DNA from: JAYFRC01 sp034926415
Lineage (GTDB): Bacteria; Bacillota; Clostridia; Oscillospirales; Oscillospiraceae
NCBI GenBank assembly: GCA_034926415.1
Contig: JAYFRC010000094.1
Span: 1-6,416, forward strand
Direction of reading: 5' to 3'
DNA: 6,416 bases
Shown: one piece after another, positions 1-4,740 of the stretch
How the letters are laid out: each line of letters opens with the position of its first letter
Numbering within the stretch: position 1 is the first letter of the stretch
The notes under the pieces: model-generated
What the model saw: only the letters and a program-made list of their open reading frames with translations
The model's database searches: none
What the model was told of the DNA's origin: nothing
Translations under genes and position numbers: made by a program

Positions 1-31
1 GGCAAAACGGAACCTGATTCTCCGTTTTGCC
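1..31 (-). terminator. Probable terminator hairpin downstream of the hemolysin III gene
   Basis: An 11-bp perfect inverted repeat (GGCAAAACGGA at 1-11, TCCGTTTTGCC at 21-31) encloses a 9-nt loop. It lies 36 nt beyond the stop codon of the minus-strand gene at 68-799, where an intrinsic terminator is expected. The run of U residues that would confirm it falls to the left of base 1 and cannot be seen. The stem could also serve a plus-strand transcript arriving from outside the window, since a short ATTTTT run follows at 39-44. Confidence 0.5.
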
Positions 32-67
32 GCGCCTCATTTTTACTATATTTTACTTTCAGGCCGA

Positions 68-799
68 TTACATGTACATCACGACGTTCGCCATCAGCAT
101 CGCAAAGCATACGCTTCCGAGCATGATGAAAACGTGGAATACCTCGTGGCAGCCGAACTTCTCGGCGTTTTTGAGCGGCCACTTGAGTCCGTACATCACG
201 CCGCCGACTGTATAAAGCGCGCCGCCGGTAAGCATCCAGGCCATTCCCGCCGCCGGCATAACGCGAAGCAGCGGCACGAACGCGATAAGCGCCATCCAGC
301 CCATGCCTATATAAAGCGCCGTCGTCAGTATGCGCGGCTTGTTGAGCCAGAAGAGCGTTGTGAATATTCCGGCTATGGCCAAAGCCCAGATTATGCCGAA
401 CATGCTCCAGCCCCATGGCCCGCGAAGCACAACGAGGCATATGGGAGTATAGGTCCCGGCGATAAGAACAAATATCATGCTGTGGTCCATTTTGCGGAGG
501 GCAAGACGCCCGCGCACGCTGGTATTCACGCAGTGATACAGGCAGCTCGCAAGATACAGCGCCGTCATCGACGCGCCGAACACCGCGAAAGTAACGATAT
601 GCCACACGGACGCGCCGTATATCGCGGCCGAAACGATAAGCCATGCAGTGCACGCCACGCTCAGGGCCGCGCCTATTCCGTGAGTCAGCGCCGAATAAAA
701 CCGAAGCCCGTCATAAGGGTCGCGAATCTCAGCGCCTATTCTTTTCGATTTTCTTTGGGCGGAAAGTTCTATCCTCCCCGCAGTTGCCGTGTTTGTCAT
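68..799 (-). CDS. Hemolysin III / PAQR-family seven-helix membrane protein (YqfA-like)
   Basis: This is a 243-residue integral membrane protein of the hemolysin III (HlyIII, YqfA/TrhA) branch of the PAQR superfamily. The usual bacterial length is about 210-240 residues, so it appears complete. Hydrophobic segments at roughly 42-62, 67-86, 107-124, 131-150, 160-180, 186-204 and 223-241 give seven helices. The family's likely metal-site residues are visible: S85-x3-H89 at the end of helix 2, D105-H106 before helix 3, and H218-E219-x2-H222 before helix 7. PAQR proteins are membrane hydrolase-like or receptor-like. The bacterial members are linked to membrane lipid homeostasis, and the 'hemolysin' name rests on old heterologous assays. 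The ATG at 797-799 has an AAGAAAGG ribosome binding site 11 nt upstream. The gene is transcribed alone, away from the ECF operon. The family assignment is firm; the substrate is unknown. Confidence 0.9.
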   Translation of the reverse strand: MTNTATAGRIELSAQRKSKRIGAEIRDPYDGLRFYSALTHGIGAALSVACTAWLIVSAAIYGASVWHIVTFAVFGASMTALYLASCLYHCVNTSVRGRLALRKMDHSMIFVLIAGTYTPICLVVLRGPWGWSMFGIIWALAIAGIFTTLFWLNKPRILTTALYIGMGWMALIAFVPLLRVMPAAGMAWMLTGGALYTVGGVMYGLKWPLKNAEKFGCHEVFHVFIMLGSVCFAMLMANVVMYM

Positions 800-825
800 G
801 GCTCTCGCATCCTTTCTTAAAAAGG

Positions 826-854
826 ATTATACATTGTTTCTAAAACCATGTCAA
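826..854 (-). promoter_or_regulatory. Sigma-A promoter of the hemolysin III gene, exact consensus
   Basis: On the minus strand, TTGACA (854 to 849) is followed by a 17-nt spacer and TATAAT (831 to 826), an exact match to the housekeeping promoter consensus in both hexamers and spacing. Initiation would fall near 819, giving a 5' leader of only about 20 nt that contains the ribosome binding site. The DNA upstream of the -35 (856-895) is almost pure A+T and could act as an UP element. No operator is evident, so expression is probably strong and constitutive (inference). Confidence 0.85.
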
Positions 855-914
855 GGTATTTAATATATTATAATGTAATCTTTAATATTATATTCGTCGT
901 ACATTCAATATATG

Positions 915-943
915 TTGCGCGTCATGCTCAGCTGTACTATAAT
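915..943 (+). promoter_or_regulatory. Putative sigma-A-type promoter of the ECF sigma operon
   Basis: TTGCGC (915-920), a 17-nt spacer and a perfect TATAAT (938-943) form a plausible housekeeping promoter that would initiate near 950, about 83 nt before the sigma factor gene. The -35 matches only the TTG of the consensus. I did not find a convincing ECF-type promoter (AAC-like -35 with CGTC-like -10) that would show autoregulation. Confidence 0.55.
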
Positions 944-1032
944 TGTTAATACAGTTTTGCGTATGAAGAAAAATCGGCGGCTTCACCGTTATATAGATGA
1001 AGCAGTCGGAGGAAAGGGAGTGAAAGCGGACA

Positions 1033-1557
1033 GTGACGACAATGACAAACGGCGCGTTTTCGGAACTCGTTGAAAAATACGAAAAACTCGTCTATACCGT
1101 CTGCCGCCAGCTCGTCCGCGACGCTTCCATTGCAGAGGACCTGACGCAGGAAACTTTCCTCTCCGCTTATACTCACCGCCAGTCCTGTCCCCCCGGCTAC
1201 GAAAAGCAATGGCTCGCGCGAATAGCCGCTAACAAAGCGAAGGACTATCTATCCAGCGCCTGGGCAAGACGAACGGTGCTTCCCGGAGACGAATTCATGT
1301 CCGCCGTAAGCGGCGAGGCTCCGCCTGAAGACGCGCTCATATCAAAGAGCGGCGAGGCGGAGATAACCAATGCCATAGCCGGTCTGCGCGAGCCGTACCG
1401 GCAAATATGCATTATGCGTTTCATAGACGATAAGAGCCCGGACGAGATAGCGGCCGCGCTCGACCGCCCGGCAAAAACCGTGTACACACAACTCTCGCGG
1501 GCAAAACAAATGTTAAAAAGTGAGATGAAAAGGAGTGAAAGCGATGGAATTGTTTGA
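1033..1557 (+). CDS. ECF-type RNA polymerase sigma factor
   Basis: This 174-residue sigma-70 family protein has only regions 2 and 4, the architecture of extracytoplasmic-function (group 4) sigma factors. Region 2 spans about 8-80 and includes the polymerase-binding and -10-recognition core, with DLTQETF at 36-42 and W60-L-A-R-I-A-A-N-K typical of region 2.4. Region 4 spans about 110-165, with LREPYRQI and a helix-turn-helix around SPDEIAAALDRPAKTVYTQLSRAK that reads the -35. The linker (about 81-109) is acidic and poorly conserved. The chosen start is the GTG at 1033; an in-frame ATG at 1042 is possible. The best ribosome binding site (AAAGGGAG, 1013-1020) sits 12 nt from the GTG, which is rather long, so the start is uncertain by a few residues. 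Its 3' end overlaps the anti-sigma gene by 14 nt. Target genes cannot be read from the window; an envelope signal is inferred from its partners. Confidence 0.93.
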   Translation: MTTMTNGAFSELVEKYEKLVYTVCRQLVRDASIAEDLTQETFLSAYTHRQSCPPGYEKQWLARIAANKAKDYLSSAWARRTVLPGDEFMSAVSGEAPPEDALISKSGEAEITNAIAGLREPYRQICIMRFIDDKSPDEIAAALDRPAKTVYTQLSRAKQMLKSEMKRSESDGIV

Positions 1558-2050
1558 CAAGTATAATCACCTTACAGATATAGCTCTGCAGTTGCTTTTG
1601 GCAGATGACTTGCGTCTCGCCGAGCTTGAGCGGCTTGAGATCTCCGAGCATCTTTCGTACTGCGATGAATGCCTGACCCGCTATACGAATATGCTGACCG
1701 ACAATTCTCTCGTCTCCCCGCCCGAACATCTCAAGGAAAGCGTATGGCGGCGCATAAGGCTCCGCGCGATAAAGGTTATGACAAGTCGCTGGGCCACGGC
1801 CGCAGCGGCGATAGCCATCGTATTCGCACTCTGGGGCGGAGGCGTTTTCTCCGGTCTCGCCTCCGGCACAAAGCAGGCCGCAGAAGCGCAGATATCCATT
1901 TCACAGCAGTTTGGCGAGGGGCAGTCCTGGTGCAGCGACGCAATGGAAAATATCCTCGGCGGCATAAGCAATGTTTTCGGCATGTTTTCAAATAACGGCG
2001 GGTCCGGCGGAACCGGAAGCCGTATTCAAACTGGAGGTCTAACCAAATGA
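1544..2050 (+). CDS. Zinc-finger membrane anti-sigma factor (ZAS/zf-HC2 type)
   Basis: This is a 168-residue predicted single-pass membrane protein directly after the ECF sigma gene, the usual position of the cognate anti-sigma. The cytoplasmic part carries the H-x3-C-x2-C zinc motif of anti-sigma (ZAS) domains at H36, C40 and C43 (EHLSYCDEC). A hydrophobic helix at about 83-105 follows basic residues (RRIRLRAIK), which predicts an inside N-terminus. The external part is short (about 60 residues) with a Gly/Ser/Asn-rich tail and no domain I recognise. In the family, the N-terminal domain holds the sigma factor at the membrane until a signal triggers release. The ATG at 1544 is preferred because AAAAGGAG lies 8 nt upstream; an in-frame GTG at 1535 falls inside that binding site. 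The overlap with the sigma gene implies translational coupling and balanced amounts. The external sensing region is unlike anything I can name. Confidence 0.85.
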   Translation: MELFDKYNHLTDIALQLLLADDLRLAELERLEISEHLSYCDECLTRYTNMLTDNSLVSPPEHLKESVWRRIRLRAIKVMTSRWATAAAAIAIVFALWGGGVFSGLASGTKQAAEAQISISQQFGEGQSWCSDAMENILGGISNVFGMFSNNGGSGGTGSRIQTGGLTK

Positions 2051-2700
2051 CTTACAAAAAAAGCGGCGTCCTCACCTTTATATGCGCCTGCATACCCGGC
2101 TGCGGCGAGATGTATCTCGGCTACATGAAGCGCGGATTGTCCATATGCGCCCTGTTCTGGGGTGTCATAGCGCTTGGGATGTTCACGCAGCTCGAGGCGC
2201 TTATGTGCGCGCTTCCTGTAATCTGGCTTTACGGTTTTTTTGACGCCTTCAATATTCGCGGATACGGCGAGGAGCAGGCAAAAGCCAATCCTGACTCGTA
2301 TCTGTTCGGTTTTGACGACAAAGACAGCAAATTCCGTCTTTCCGGCAAGAGCGGGCTGATAGTCGGCTGGATACTTGTTATAATCGGCGTCTATGCGCTG
2401 TGGAATATGTGCGCTGATTTCTTCTTCAATTACCTCATCTCCGATATGTACTGGCTCTACGACATCATCGCCAACAAGATACCCAGCGCCTTTATTCTCG
2501 TGCTCGTGATATGCCTTGGCATATGGTTCATACGCGGGCCGAAGCATAAGGACGACGACGATTTCAAGTCCTTCACCCCTCCTGCCGACGCATTCGACAC
2601 TCAAAAAGCCGATACGTCAGGCACCGCCGTCAACGGCGAAGCGCAAACCGACGGCGGGGCGGCCGCAGACGATGCAGGCGCGGACGAAAAGGAGAACTGA
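2047..2700 (+). CDS. TM2-like multipass membrane protein with acidic C-terminal tail
   Basis: This 217-residue protein has no function I can assign. Its ATG overlaps the anti-sigma stop (ATGA), so it is translationally coupled to that gene. The N-terminal part, IPGCGEMYLGYMKRG (about 16-30), resembles the P-G-x-G-x-x-Y-L-G turn of TM2-type membrane hairpins. Hydrophobic stretches lie at about 7-25, 31-47, 52-68, 103-120 and 146-164. A soluble, charged loop at about 71-101 (with FGFDDKDSKF) sits between two membrane blocks. After the last helix come R-G-P-K-H-K and a run of D residues, then about 45 residues rich in Ala, Asp, Gly and Thr that look disordered. Its place in the ECF operon suggests a role in sensing or responding to the same membrane condition (inference). 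Family resemblance is moderate and based on the motif only. Confidence 0.75.
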   Translation: MTYKKSGVLTFICACIPGCGEMYLGYMKRGLSICALFWGVIALGMFTQLEALMCALPVIWLYGFFDAFNIRGYGEEQAKANPDSYLFGFDDKDSKFRLSGKSGLIVGWILVIIGVYALWNMCADFFFNYLISDMYWLYDIIANKIPSAFILVLVICLGIWFIRGPKHKDDDDFKSFTPPADAFDTQKADTSGTAVNGEAQTDGGAAADDAGADEKEN

Positions 2701-2701
2701 C

Positions 2702-3016
2702 ATGGATGATGAAAATCGCCCTGTCCGACGCGTCGGAACGCTTACCATGGGCATCACGCTAGTCGTCTGCGGAGCCGTAATGATGGCGGCGCTGTTTCTG
2801 CCGCAGTTCGACCTTAAATGGACGCTGCGTTTTGCGCCCCTGGCGCTCATCGGCATCGGAGTCGAGACGCTCATTGCAGTGAAAAGCGGCAGCCGCATAA
2901 AATACGACTGGGTCTCAATGCTAATCTGTTTTCTCGTCGTATGCGCCGCGCTGTGCATGTTCTTCATCGCGTGGATACTGCTCTACTACCCGCAGGCGAT
3001 AAGTTTTCCGATATGA
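2702..3016 (+). CDS. Small three-helix membrane protein, LiaI/LiaF transmembrane-region-like (DUF5668-type)
   Basis: This 104-residue membrane protein is the last gene of the ECF operon. The ATG at 2702 follows the previous stop by one base and has AAAAGGAG 7 nt upstream. After a short charged N-terminus (DDENRPVRR) come helices at about 12-33, 41-60 and 69-93. The pattern 'R-V-G-T-L-T-M-G-I-T-L-V-V-C-G' followed by 'LRFAPLALIGIGVETL' recalls the paired-helix region shared by LiaI, LiaF and many small Firmicutes membrane proteins (DUF5668 group). In Bacillus, LiaF and LiaI belong to the response to cell-wall antibiotics that perturb lipid II. Here a comparable module would be tied to an ECF sigma/anti-sigma pair rather than a two-component system; that functional link is inference. 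The protein looks complete and shows no signal peptide distinct from its first helix. Confidence 0.75.
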   Translation: MDDENRPVRRVGTLTMGITLVVCGAVMMAALFLPQFDLKWTLRFAPLALIGIGVETLIAVKSGSRIKYDWVSMLICFLVVCAALCMFFIAWILLYYPQAISFPI

Positions 3017-3049
3017 TATGAGCTCGCGGCATAACTCAATCTTTTCAGA

Positions 3050-3092
3050 AAAAGAAAAACTCCGCATGACTTTTAGTCATACGGAGTTTTTT
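3050..3092. terminator. Bidirectional intrinsic terminator between convergent operons
   Basis: The hairpin has arms 3056-3070 and 3076-3090 (AAAACTCCG-c-ATGAC, loop TTTTA, GTCAT-a-CGGAGTTTT). All positions pair except one C/A mismatch. On the plus strand it ends in TTTTTT (3087-3092), and on the minus strand in TTTTTCTTTTT, the complement of 3050-3060. It can therefore stop both the ECF operon, 34 nt after its last stop codon, and the infC-rpmI-rplT operon, 14 nt after the rplT stop. Confidence 0.9.
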
Positions 3093-3105
3093 ATGTTCTT
3101 TATAC

Positions 3106-3462
3106 TCAGGCGAGCTTTGCCTTGGCCATTTCGGTCAGGCGGGCAAACGCCGCGGCGTCATTGGTTGCAAGCTCGGAGAGCATCTTGCGGTCAATCTGCA
3201 CATCGGCGAGCTTCAGGCCGTGCATGAATGTTGAATAGTTCATGCCGTTTGCCTTGCAGGCCGCGCTGATGCGGGTAATCCACAGGGAACGGAAGTCGCG
3301 CTTTTTGAGGCGGCGTCCGGTGTATGCGTATGTCAGTGACTTAAACAGCTGCTGCTGCGCCATCTTGAAATGCTTGGACTTGGAGCCCCAGTAGCCCTTT
3401 GCGAGCTTCAGAGCTTTATTTCTTCTCTTGCGCGTCATCATCGCGCCTTTTACTCTTGCCAT
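3106..3462 (-). CDS. rplT: Large ribosomal subunit protein bL20
   Basis: This 118-residue basic protein has the normal length for bL20 and the typical opening MARVKGAMMTRKRRNK followed by LAKGYWGSKSK. It also has the conserved central block TYAYTGRRLKKRDFRSLWITRI and a C-terminal globular part (about 60-118). bL20 binds 23S rRNA early in assembly of the 50S subunit. In Firmicutes it also binds the leader of its own operon and promotes premature termination. AGGAGG at 3472-3477 lies 9 nt from the ATG. It is the last gene of the infC-rpmI-rplT operon, 31 nt after rpmI, and ends at the shared terminator. Nothing is unusual about it. Confidence 0.98.
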   Translation of the reverse strand: MARVKGAMMTRKRRNKALKLAKGYWGSKSKHFKMAQQQLFKSLTYAYTGRRLKKRDFRSLWITRISAACKANGMNYSTFMHGLKLADVQIDRKMLSELATNDAAAFARLTEMAKAKLA

Positions 3463-3493
3463 ATCATTAAGCCTCCTATATAAGCGTTATCAG

Positions 3494-3697
3494 TTATTTG
3501 TAAGGAATCATCTTTCTGATGGTCGCTGCGACGGTCTCGTCAGCAAAGCCACCGGCGCGCAGCCTTCTCTTGCGCTTGGTGTCCTTGTCGTGGCCGTTGA
3601 GGAGGTGGCTCTTAAAAGCCTTGGCGCGCTTGACCTTTCCGGTCTTGGTCAGGTTGAATCTCTTTTTGGCCCCGCTGTGTGTTTTCAGTTTAGGCAT
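3494..3697 (-). CDS. rpmI: Large ribosomal subunit protein bL35
   Basis: This 67-residue, strongly basic protein matches bL35, which is usually 64-66 residues. It has the opening MPKLKTHSGAKKRFNLTKTGKVKR, the Lys/Arg-rich block DTKRKRRLR near the middle, and the ending TIRKMIPYK. It is a structural component of the 50S subunit. AAGGAGA (3705-3711) is 7 nt from the ATG. The gene lies 55 nt after infC and 31 nt before rplT, the standard order. A small hairpin (TTTGC-GTCT-GCAAA, 3722-3735) precedes its ribosome binding site; I have no evidence that it is regulatory. Confidence 0.97.
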   Translation of the reverse strand: MPKLKTHSGAKKRFNLTKTGKVKRAKAFKSHLLNGHDKDTKRKRRLRAGGFADETVAATIRKMIPYK

Positions 3698-3752
3698 GGT
3701 TTTGTCTCCTTCCGTATTTCCTTTGCAGACGCAAAATAATTATATACTTTTA

Positions 3753-4271
3753 TTATTTGCCGGCCTTGGGCGCCATGAACATGGACATACGACGTCCCTC
3801 GAGCTTGCTGCCCTTATCAACAGTCGCAATGTCGGCGCACTGCTCAGCAAAGCGTTTAAGCAGTGCCTCGCCGATTTCGGTGTGCGCCATCTCACGGCCA
3901 CGGAAACGCACCGTCACCTTTACGCGGTCGCCGTCGGCAATGAACTTCTGGGCGTTGCGCAATTTGATGTTGAAGTCGCCGACGTCTATGCCGGGAGACA
4001 TACGTATCTCCTTTATCTCGACTATATGCTGATTCTTTTTTGCTTCCTTTTCTCGCTTTATCTGCTCGAAACGATATTTGCCATAATCGAGAATCTTGCA
4101 GACCGGCGGAACGGCCGTGGGAGAGATCTTGACGAGATCATAGCCCTGTTCCTCCGCTATCTTGAGTGCGGCCTCGGCCGACATTATGCCGAGCTGTTCC
4201 CCATCCGCGCCGATAAGACGCACTTCCTTGTCACGGATCTCCTCGTTAAGTTGATGAGCTATGTTGCTAAT
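3753..4271 (-). CDS. infC: Translation initiation factor IF-3, with a probable AUU start codon
   Basis: IF-3 binds the 30S subunit, keeps it free of 50S and checks start-codon and initiator-tRNA pairing. The N-domain starts at NEEIRDKEVRLIGADG and carries the family signature P-P-V-C-K-I-L-D-Y-G-K-Y-R-F-E. A lysine-rich linker (KREKEAKKNQ) leads to the C-domain (IKEIRMSPGIDVGDFNIKLRNAQKFI ... ADIATVDKGSKLEGRRMSMFMAPK). The reading frame is open from an ATG at 4286, but that ATG has no ribosome binding site and is part of one: GGAGGTG occupies 4278-4284. Six bases beyond it is an in-frame ATT (4269-4271), followed by AGC AAC. AUU initiation is the known device by which infC is autoregulated in many bacteria, because IF-3 rejects non-canonical starts. 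I therefore call a 172-residue protein; the ATG version would have 177. It is the first gene of the operon with rpmI and rplT. Confidence 0.93.
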   Translation of the reverse strand: MSNIAHQLNEEIRDKEVRLIGADGEQLGIMSAEAALKIAEEQGYDLVKISPTAVPPVCKILDYGKYRFEQIKREKEAKKNQHIVEIKEIRMSPGIDVGDFNIKLRNAQKFIADGDRVKVTVRFRGREMAHTEIGEALLKRFAEQCADIATVDKGSKLEGRRMSMFMAPKAGK

Positions 4272-4277
4272 ATCAAG

Positions 4278-4284
4278 CACCTCC
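4278..4284 (-). promoter_or_regulatory. Ribosome binding site that fixes the infC AUU start
   Basis: GGAGGTG, read on the minus strand from 4284 to 4278, closely complements the 16S rRNA 3' end. It is 6 nt from the in-frame ATT at 4271-4269. Its first G is the third base of the only upstream in-frame ATG (4286-4284), so that ATG cannot be served by it, and no other purine-rich element precedes the ATG. This decides the start in favour of AUU. Confidence 0.8.
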
Positions 4285-4286
4285 AT

Positions 4287-4446
4287 TTATAAAACATTAC
4301 GAACAAACACAAAAACGCGGACGCCGTATGGCATCCGCGTGAAAATAACAACCAAAGCGCTCTGCGCCCTGACATGTAAATCCATTGTTGACCTTCTCGC
4401 TTTCGCTAAAGGTGAGAGCGGATGCTGCCGTTCTTCTTTGTTTTGC
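4287..4446 (-). promoter_or_regulatory. infC-operon leader RNA, probable bL20-responsive attenuator
   Basis: About 160 nt separate the predicted transcript start (near 4446) from infC. The leader holds an intrinsic terminator (4311-4340) and upstream foldable elements. One is ACCTT...AAGGT enclosing GC-GAAA-GC (about 4391-4413), and another is a GCGC-AGA-GCGC hairpin around 4358-4368. An 8-nt segment, GCATCCGC (minus strand, 4425 to 4418), is perfectly complementary to GCGGATGC in the 5' arm of the terminator (4338 to 4331), so the two pairings exclude each other. This is the layout of the Firmicutes L20 leader, in which excess bL20 favours the terminator. I infer that class from position and architecture; I did not check it against a covariance model. 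Confidence 0.75.
4311..4340 (-). terminator. Attenuator terminator in the infC leader
   Basis: On the minus strand, ACGCGGATGCC (4340-4330), loop ATAC and GGCGTCCGCGT (4325-4315) form an 11-bp stem with one T/G wobble. It is followed by TTTTTG and a T-rich stretch. It ends about 25 nt before the infC coding region and well after the promoter, so it can only act as an attenuator for this operon. Confidence 0.88.
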
Positions 4447-4452
4447 CAAATG

Positions 4453-4481
4453 AGTTTATCAAAAAAGTCCGTGTTTGTCAA
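4453..4481 (-). promoter_or_regulatory. Promoter of the infC-rpmI-rplT operon
   Basis: On the minus strand, TTGACA (4481 to 4476), a 17-nt spacer and TAAACT (4458 to 4453) are followed by a start site near 4446. The -10 matches four of six consensus bases and is preceded by TGA, an extended -10 element that compensates. The exact -35 and correct spacing make this a strong sigma-A promoter, as expected for ribosomal protein genes. Confidence 0.82.
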
Positions 4482-4540
4482 CACCAAAAAATAAAATAAT
4501 CTTTCCAAAGAGCGTCTTATAGGAAAATAGCGGCATTTTA

Positions 4541-4570
4541 TGAATAAAATTCCCCTGTTCGGCCATAATA
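4541..4570 (+). promoter_or_regulatory. Candidate sigma-G (forespore) promoter
   Basis: TGAATA (4541-4546), a 17-nt spacer and CATAATA (4564-4570) match the Bacillus subtilis sigma-G consensus (TGAATA, 17-18 nt, CATACTA) at every position but one. No sigma-A-like hexamer pair fits better here. Initiation near 4577 would leave a compact leader of about 32 nt holding the ribosome binding site of the miniprotein gene. The match is by eye and the site is short, so chance resemblance is possible, but position and spacing are right. Confidence 0.6.
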
Positions 4571-4608
4571 GCACCGTAGTCAGCCACCCGAAAGGAGGTG
4601 TTCCCGCC

Positions 4609-4722
4609 ATGAAGAACGAACGAAATCCAAATCAGCAGGAGCAGAATCAGCAGAACCAGCAGGGCCAGAAGCAGGACGAGCGCAAGATCGACAAGGAGCG
4701 CGGCAGTCAGGACAAAAAGTAA
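4609..4722 (+). CDS. Gln/Asn-rich 37-residue hydrophilic miniprotein, possible spore protein
   Basis: I do not recognise this protein. It has 37 residues: 10 Gln (all CAG), 5 Asn, 9 Lys/Arg and 7 Asp/Glu, with Ile27 as the only sizeable hydrophobic residue after Met1. The N-terminal half repeats N-Q-Q units (NQQEQNQQNQQGQKQ) and the C-terminal half is charged (DERKIDKERGSQDKK). It is probably unfolded. It is a real gene by its signals: AAAGGAGGTG (4591-4600) is 8 nt from the ATG, a strong terminator follows 18 nt after the stop, and a sigma-G-like promoter precedes it. An in-frame ATG at 4540 overlaps that promoter and lacks a ribosome binding site. The composition recalls gamma-type small acid-soluble spore proteins, but their protease-site motif (TEFASET-like) is absent. 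A spore role is inference. Confidence 0.78.
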   Translation: MKNERNPNQQEQNQQNQQGQKQDERKIDKERGSQDKK

Positions 4723-4740
4723 TCTCATCCTATTTGCGGT

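Noticed and set aside
134..820. A 228-codon plus-strand frame opposite the hemolysin III gene.
   Set aside because: It is rich in Arg, His and Ala with no domain or ribosome binding site, and is the antisense shadow of a clear seven-helix membrane protein.
873..901. Autoregulatory ECF promoter suggested by CGTC at 895-898.
   Set aside because: No AAC-type -35 element lies about 16 nt upstream, and the TATAAT-based promoter at 915-943 fits better.
963..1073. A 36-codon open frame (MKKNRRLHRYIDEAV...) before and overlapping the sigma factor start, as a leader peptide.
   Set aside because: It has no ribosome binding site before its ATG, and its second half simply reads the sigma gene in another frame. 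It looks like a chance frame.
3739..3744. TATAAT on the minus strand between infC and rpmI as an internal promoter.
   Set aside because: There is no acceptable -35 at 16-18 nt; the A+T-rich gap makes a chance hexamer likely.
3519..4292. A 257-codon plus-strand frame across rpmI and infC.
   Set aside because: It is antisense to two well-conserved ribosomal-operon genes, lacks a ribosome binding site and has no recognisable domain.
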